NCBI GenBank assembly: GCA_002506485.1
Contig: DAXQ01000039.1
Location: forward strand, 1 to 10,541
Direction of reading: 5' to 3'
DNA: 10,541 nucleotides
Origin: Euryarchaeota archaeon UBA136
GTDB taxonomy: Archaea > Thermoplasmatota > Poseidoniia > MGIII > CG-Epi1
Shown here: piece by piece, positions 6,320 through 10,541 of the stretch
Position numbering within the stretch: position 1 is the first letter of the stretch
How the letters are laid out: every line of letters begins with the position of its first letter
Program-made: the position numbers and the translations under genes
The notes under the pieces: model-generated
Seen by the model: only the letters and a program-made list of their open reading frames with translations
Told to the model about the DNA's origin: nothing
Databases searched by the model: none

Positions 6320-7605
6320 TGGACGAAACACACGATTCAAAACTTAGATCATGGGTTGAAGTAGACGAGAACTCTGATTTTCCAATCCAGAACATACCCT
6401 TTGGAATCTATCGACCGAAAGGAGGTGGGGATCTACATGTTGCCACGGCAATAGGTGATTACGTTCTGGATCTGGCATATCTCGACGATGCCGGATTATT
6501 CAATGGCACAGTAGTAGAAGGGACTGAAGTGTTTCATGAGCCTACACTGAATGCCCTCATGTCAATGGGCAGAAAGGCATGGAAAGAGATTAGATTGGTA
6601 ATAAGCAGATTATTGAGGCAAGAGGCATCTAATGGTGATCTCGGAAATAATAAAGATTTGAGAAACATGGCTTTGATTTCTATGAATGAGGTAGAAATGC
6701 AACTACCTGTCGATATAGGGGATTACACGGATTTCTACTCATCCAAAGAACATGCTACGAATGTAGGCAAGATGTTCCGCCCAGATGGTGAACCATTGTT
6801 GCCGAATTGGCTACACTTGCCTGTCGCTTATCATGGTCGAGCATCATCGGTCATTCTCAGTGGCACAGATATAGTGCGGCCAAAGGGGCAGACCAAGGCT
6901 CCTGATGCGCCAGCTCCCTCTTTTGGGAATAGTGAACGACTGGATTTTGAACTTGAAATGGGAGTTCTCATCGGAGCTGGTAACAGTCTGGGTGAAGCTG
7001 TCTCTGTCAATGCCGCTGAAGATTATGTATTCGGATTAGCCCTTGTGAATGATTGGTCAGCTAGAGACATCCAAACTTGGGAATACCAACCTTTAGGGCC
7101 ATTTCTGGCAAAGAATTTTGCAACGAGCCTTTCTCCATGGATAATCACATTAGAGGCCCTAGAACCGTTCCGATGCAGTGGCCCTAAACAAGACCCCAAA
7201 CCCCTTGAATATCTGAGAAATACCAAAGACAGTACCTTCGACATTAATCTGGAAATCTATCTCAAAACTGAGAATATGGATTCGGACCAGCTGATATCAT
7301 CCAGCAATTACAATTATCTTTATTGGAATATGAGCCAACAGATTGCACACCATACAATCACGGGTTGTAACCTCCGTACAGGTGATCTTCTGGCTAGTGG
7401 AACTATCTCAGGACCTGGCAAAGACAACCGAGGTTCGATGCTGGAATTGTCTTGGTTATGGACCAAGCCGATTAAACTATCGAACGGTGATGAGAGAAAA
7501 TCCCTGGATGATGGAGATACTGTAACATTGAGAGGCTGGTGCCAAGGTGATGGATATCGAATAGGTTTTGGTGATTGTACTGGAACGATTCTACCACCTA
7601 ATTAG
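6319..7605 (+). CDS. fahA: Fumarylacetoacetase
   Basis: Hydrolyses fumarylacetoacetate to fumarate and acetoacetate, the last step of tyrosine degradation. From ATG 6319 the protein has 428 residues (human about 419) and is strikingly similar to the animal enzyme. The N-terminal SH3-like part begins SDFPIQNIPFGIY. The catalytic domain has DYTDFYSSKEHATNVG with metal ligand D138 and catalytic H145, then LDFELEMG with E211 and E213, NDWSARDIQ with D245 and R249, FLAKNF with K265, and LLASGTISGPG with T362. These match human D126, H133, E199, E201, D233, R237, K253 and T350, so the site is complete. It ends with the conserved CQGDGYRIGFGDC block. An in-frame ATG at 6310 would add three residues; I prefer 6319 because it makes the same TAATG stop/start overlap seen at the hpd-hmgA junction and is closer to family length. 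It is the last gene of the operon. Confidence 0.95.
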   Translation: MDETHDSKLRSWVEVDENSDFPIQNIPFGIYRPKGGGDLHVATAIGDYVLDLAYLDDAGLFNGTVVEGTEVFHEPTLNALMSMGRKAWKEIRLVISRLLRQEASNGDLGNNKDLRNMALISMNEVEMQLPVDIGDYTDFYSSKEHATNVGKMFRPDGEPLLPNWLHLPVAYHGRASSVILSGTDIVRPKGQTKAPDAPAPSFGNSERLDFELEMGVLIGAGNSLGEAVSVNAAEDYVFGLALVNDWSARDIQTWEYQPLGPFLAKNFATSLSPWIITLEALEPFRCSGPKQDPKPLEYLRNTKDSTFDINLEIYLKTENMDSDQLISSSNYNYLYWNMSQQIAHHTITGCNLRTGDLLASGTISGPGKDNRGSMLELSWLWTKPIKLSNGDERKSLDDGDTVTLRGWCQGDGYRIGFGDCTGTILPPN

Positions 7606-7610
7606 GCACG

Positions 7611-7618
7611 ATTTTTAG
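7611..7618 (+). terminator. Oligo-T transcription stop after the operon
   Basis: ATTTTTAG begins 6 nt after the fumarylacetoacetase stop codon and precedes the TATA box of the next gene. It is identical to the octamer after the M50 gene. It fits a simple archaeal T-run terminator, though five Ts is a modest signal. Confidence 0.4.
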
Positions 7619-7626
7619 AGTAGAGC

Positions 7627-7634
7627 TTATATAA
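7627..7634 (+). promoter_or_regulatory. TATA box of the aglB-like gene
   Basis: TTATATAA is the best TATA match in the window. It implies a transcription start near 7655-7660 and a leader of roughly 35-40 nt before ATG 7695. No TATA-like sequence sits at the leaderless distance (about 7670), so this gene probably has a 5' leader, unlike the hpd operon. Confidence 0.6.
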
Positions 7635-7640
7635 CCATCC

Positions 7641-7655
7641 GAGTGGCGCCCACTC
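7641..7655. repeat. Perfect inverted repeat between TATA box and predicted start of transcription
   Basis: GAGTGG and CCACTC flank a CGC centre, giving a perfect 6-bp inverted repeat. It lies just downstream of the TATA box, where a bound repressor would block polymerase. It could also fold as an RNA hairpin if transcription starts further upstream. Confidence 0.45.
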
Positions 7656-7656
7656 C

Positions 7657-7676
7657 GTCTCAGAATTCTTTGAGAC
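7657..7676. repeat. Second inverted repeat, potential leader hairpin
   Basis: GTCTCA (7657-7662) pairs with TGAGAC (7671-7676). One more A-U and one G-U pair inside would leave a 4-nt loop. It would lie at the very 5' end of the mRNA started from the TATA box, so it may protect the transcript or affect translation. A weak AAGGA (7679-7683) follows, 11 nt before the ATG. Confidence 0.4.
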
Positions 7677-7694
7677 AAAAAGGACATAACATCA

Positions 7695-10541
7695 ATGGCA
7701 AGACAAACACGTCGTAGACGTGACGCTAAGTCAAAAAGCCGCTTTCGCCCTCGCTTCTCTTCAGCTTTTGGAAGAGCTGGCTCTGAAGAAAAAGAGGTTC
7801 AACCCCGTAAAGTTGAGAAAGTAAACTGGTCTACGGTTTTGGCATTGCTTGCAATATTCCTTTTTTCTCTCTACATCAGGACGGCCTGGACACTCGAACC
7901 TGCTACTACCACTATTTTGGATGAGGGTTTCGAATTAACGGGAGGTAGTGACCCCTACTACCACAAGCGAGTCGTTGACTATGTGGTGGAGAATGGTGAA
8001 CATCTCCAAAGAGACCCTATGTTGAACTACCCCTATGGGGCCAATAACAACCGACCTCCTCTGTTTGATTGGTCTATTGCGATTATTGGATTGGCAATAT
8101 CACCATTCTTCGAATCGACTGAAGAATCTGTTTGGTGGTCCATGGAAGTTCTACCGGCAATCTATGGGGCTTTGATTATCTTTCCAGTATATGCCATTGG
8201 TAGAGCCCAGTTCGGAAAAGAGGCCGGATTGATTGGTGCTTTCCTGATTGGTGTCAACTCGGGTCACATAAGTCACTCAAGTCTGGCCTTAGCTGACCAC
8301 GATTCGTACGTCATATTGCTTGGTACGACTGCGTTTTTCTTCTTCATGAGGGCCTTGACTGTAGCCAATGATCGGAAATGGGTCTCCAACTGGTCAGATT
8401 GGGAAGAAATCAAGAAAGGAATATTGAGCTTTGTTGAGACTGAAAGACTGGCCTTAGGATATGCTGGACTTTCTGGAATTACGATTACCATGATTGCACT
8501 GAGTTGGAAAGGTTTCCCATACATCATGGGAATTATTGCAATCTATCTTGGCTTTCAGATGCTGATCAACGCTTTTCGGAGAGTTGATAGTCTAACAACT
8601 GCATCAGTGGGTCTAGTGACAATGGCAATGCCTGTCCTCCTTTCCTACCCCTACTACCACACAATGGGATTTGTTGGAACCTGGTGGGAAGCTCCGGCCT
8701 ATATCCTACTCGGATACGTCATGCTATCGGCGCTGATGGTCACGACCAGAGATCTACCGTGGCTTCTGGTGATAGGTTCCTCAATCGGAATGGCTGCTGC
8801 AATTTACCTTCTTCTGACATATGTGTTTAAGGAACTTGGATTCCTTCTGTTCAGCGGGCAGGGGTATTTCGTAAGGACTAAATTGTTCGATACGATTGCG
8901 GAGGCTCAGCCACCGGAATTTGCTGACTTCGTCTTTGCTTTTGGTCCTGTGTCGATTTGGCTTGCTCTTTTTGGTATAGTCTGGATGGCTTACCAGCTTT
9001 TCAATCAGAGTATCTGGAAGAAAGATTACTTGTTCGTAATGATCTGGGCTTTGGTCTCAATCTATATGGCCCAATCTGCGGTTCGATTTATTTTCAATGC
9101 AACGCCTGTTGTTTCACTTATCAGTGGATGGATGACCTGGTTGATTATTCAATGGGCTGATTTTCCCTCCGTAATAGTTGCCTGGAAGGCATTCTGGGGT
9201 AAGCGTGGAGATGTGTTCTTCTGGCTAGCACTGGTTTCTATTATAGCTGGTGTATGGTTATTCTTCACTGTAGGCATCTGGATCGGATTGTTGGCTACTA
9301 TTATCCTACTGGCATTGGTAATGGTGATTGGGCATATGGATGCTCAGGGGGAGGACCAATACCGCTTCCGCGACAGGTTAAGCGGACTCAGAAAAGCCTT
9401 TGAAGTCAGAAGACCTCTGATTGTGATGTTTGTTGGACTTTTTATTTTCCTTCCTAACACTTTCTATGGATATGATGCTGCTGTACCCTTTGAAGACAAG
9501 AAGGACCATGATGTTGCAGTTTATGATTTTCTGAGTTATGATTTCCTGAGACCTGACGAATATATGAATGATGAAAAGACTAACACCAGTCTCTACCCGG
9601 CCGGAGTCACCGGAATGTACAACAAGACCAATAATCAACTCTGGTACATGGGTAACACTGGACCTTCCTTCCCTTCAAACTATTGGATTGAGGGGCTGGG
9701 ATGGCTATCTGAACAGGATACCAATCTGAAACCTGAGGATCGCCCTGGTTTCATATCATGGTGGGATTATGGGTTCTGGGCAATTGATATTGGTGAGCAT
9801 CCAACAGTAGCGGATAATTTCCAGTTTGGATATCAGATAGCAGGTAATTTCATCGCATCGCAGTCCGAACATGAGGCCATGGCCCTACTGCTGTACAGGC
9901 TATTGGAACCGGAAGTTGACCGGGACACTGGGAAATTCAATGCCGAAATTCGCAATATTCTCCTGGGACACTTGTCTGAAGACAATATAACTGAATTTGA
10001 GACCATTATTATGAATCCTGAGGACTATATCCCCAAGAAAGCTGACGGAAGCGATCAGGATGTTCACAAGAAGAATGCAGCCATAAGAGCTGGAAAGCCA
10101 ATTCTTATGACTATTGAAAAGAGCCAGATTGCGGACCTGATGTGGGAAGTTGAACAGGCTACGGGTCATTCCATCCGTTACTTCGCTGCAGACACAAGAT
10201 TAATGCCCTATTCAGCTGACAATACAGGTATTCTGTACGCTCCGGTAACTCTGGCAGATTATGACATCAGTAATTTCTTTGACGTTGAGGCCGTTCTATC
10301 TGATGGCCGAACTGTACCCTTTGCGGAAGCTATCGATATAGTAACGGAGAATCCTAGTATTCAGGTCACTGACCAGACTCTGGTTTACAAGGATAAATTC
10401 CTTAATTCAACATTCTTCCGGGCATTCATAGGTTGGTCAGCACCCGATATCGGCAGAGATATCAGCGATGGGATACCTGGTATCTATGGCACAATTGGGC
10501 AGGATCAGAGCCTCCCGCCTCTATTTGGATGGAATATGACT
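7695..10541 (+). CDS. aglB: AglB/STT3-family oligosaccharyltransferase, 3' end beyond window
   Basis: Membrane enzyme that transfers a lipid-linked glycan to asparagine in N-X-S/T sequons on the outer face of the archaeal membrane (GT-C fold). The window holds 949 codons with no stop. After a very basic cytoplasmic tail (MARQTRRRRDAKSKSR) the first helix is at about 46-64. The first external loop has the catalytic motif GGSDPYYHKR with D86, the next has ALADHDSY with D201 and D203, and the long fifth loop has TIAE at 400-403, the sequon/metal-binding motif. About a dozen further helices extend to about residue 595. The soluble C-terminal region carries the hallmark WWDYG at 689-693. Downstream, DTRLMP (from D833), followed by GILYAP, may be the divergent equivalent of the DK/DM motif. 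Several sequons lie in the external region (for example NTS, NKT, NIT, NST), so it may glycosylate itself. ATG 7695 is preferred because it follows the promoter and begins the basic tail. S-layer and surface proteins are likely targets. Confidence 0.95.
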   Translation, partial: MARQTRRRRDAKSKSRFRPRFSSAFGRAGSEEKEVQPRKVEKVNWSTVLALLAIFLFSLYIRTAWTLEPATTTILDEGFELTGGSDPYYHKRVVDYVVENGEHLQRDPMLNYPYGANNNRPPLFDWSIAIIGLAISPFFESTEESVWWSMEVLPAIYGALIIFPVYAIGRAQFGKEAGLIGAFLIGVNSGHISHSSLALADHDSYVILLGTTAFFFFMRALTVANDRKWVSNWSDWEEIKKGILSFVETERLALGYAGLSGITITMIALSWKGFPYIMGIIAIYLGFQMLINAFRRVDSLTTASVGLVTMAMPVLLSYPYYHTMGFVGTWWEAPAYILLGYVMLSALMVTTRDLPWLLVIGSSIGMAAAIYLLLTYVFKELGFLLFSGQGYFVRTKLFDTIAEAQPPEFADFVFAFGPVSIWLALFGIVWMAYQLFNQSIWKKDYLFVMIWALVSIYMAQSAVRFIFNATPVVSLISGWMTWLIIQWADFPSVIVAWKAFWGKRGDVFFWLALVSIIAGVWLFFTVGIWIGLLATIILLALVMVIGHMDAQGEDQYRFRDRLSGLRKAFEVRRPLIVMFVGLFIFLPNTFYGYDAAVPFEDKKDHDVAVYDFLSYDFLRPDEYMNDEKTNTSLYPAGVTGMYNKTNNQLWYMGNTGPSFPSNYWIEGLGWLSEQDTNLKPEDRPGFISWWDYGFWAIDIGEHPTVADNFQFGYQIAGNFIASQSEHEAMALLLYRLLEPEVDRDTGKFNAEIRNILLGHLSEDNITEFETIIMNPEDYIPKKADGSDQDVHKKNAAIRAGKPILMTIEKSQIADLMWEVEQATGHSIRYFAADTRLMPYSADNTGILYAPVTLADYDISNFFDVEAVLSDGRTVPFAEAIDIVTENPSIQVTDQTLVYKDKFLNSTFFRAFIGWSAPDIGRDISDGIPGIYGTIGQDQSLPPLFGWNMT

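Noticed and set aside
7343..7525. Small plus-strand frame inside fahA, and similar short frames inside aglB (8957-9160, 9378-9638, 9900-10169)
   Set aside because: All lie fully within strongly conserved coding sequence in another frame or strand and show no independent signals.

Overview
The window looks like chromosomal DNA from an archaeon, most likely a marine Thermoplasmatota lineage such as Marine Group II/Poseidoniales. The lineage is my inference. The evidence is an AglB/STT3-type oligosaccharyltransferase, a membrane M50 protease carrying a PKD domain, TATA-like boxes about 20-30 nt upstream of several start codons (the leaderless archaeal pattern), and no bacterial -35/-10 promoters. 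The DNA is moderately AT-rich by eye. I see no rRNA, tRNA, CRISPR array, IS element or phage gene.

Left part (1-2947): two minus-strand membrane-protein genes lie next to each other. One is cut by the window edge (1-73) and the other is complete (114-806). Diverging from them is a long site-2-protease-like gene with PDZ-like and PKD domains (842-2947). The spacer between the divergent genes is only 35 bp and holds one TATA-like element that could serve both directions.

Centre (3034-7605): a tight four-gene plus-strand operon. It encodes 4-hydroxyphenylpyruvate dioxygenase, a short homogentisate 1,2-dioxygenase, a 335-residue protein of no function known to me, and fumarylacetoacetase. Gene junctions are 1-nt TAATG overlaps or a 5-nt gap. 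The three recognised enzymes make up the aerobic ring-cleavage route from tyrosine to fumarate and acetoacetate. The isomerase that should act between steps two and three (maleylacetoacetate isomerase, normally a glutathione-dependent zeta-class GST) is absent, and the unknown gene occupies its place in the gene order. This is the most interesting part of the window. A perfect 10-bp palindrome lies between the operon's TATA-like box and its first ATG and may be an operator.

Right part (7606-10541): after an oligo-T stop signal there is a clear TATATAA box and two perfect inverted repeats in the upstream/leader region. These are followed by the first 949 codons of an AglB/STT3 gene, which runs off the end of the window. 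All spacers are under 100 bp, so there is no gene-free stretch over 300 bases.
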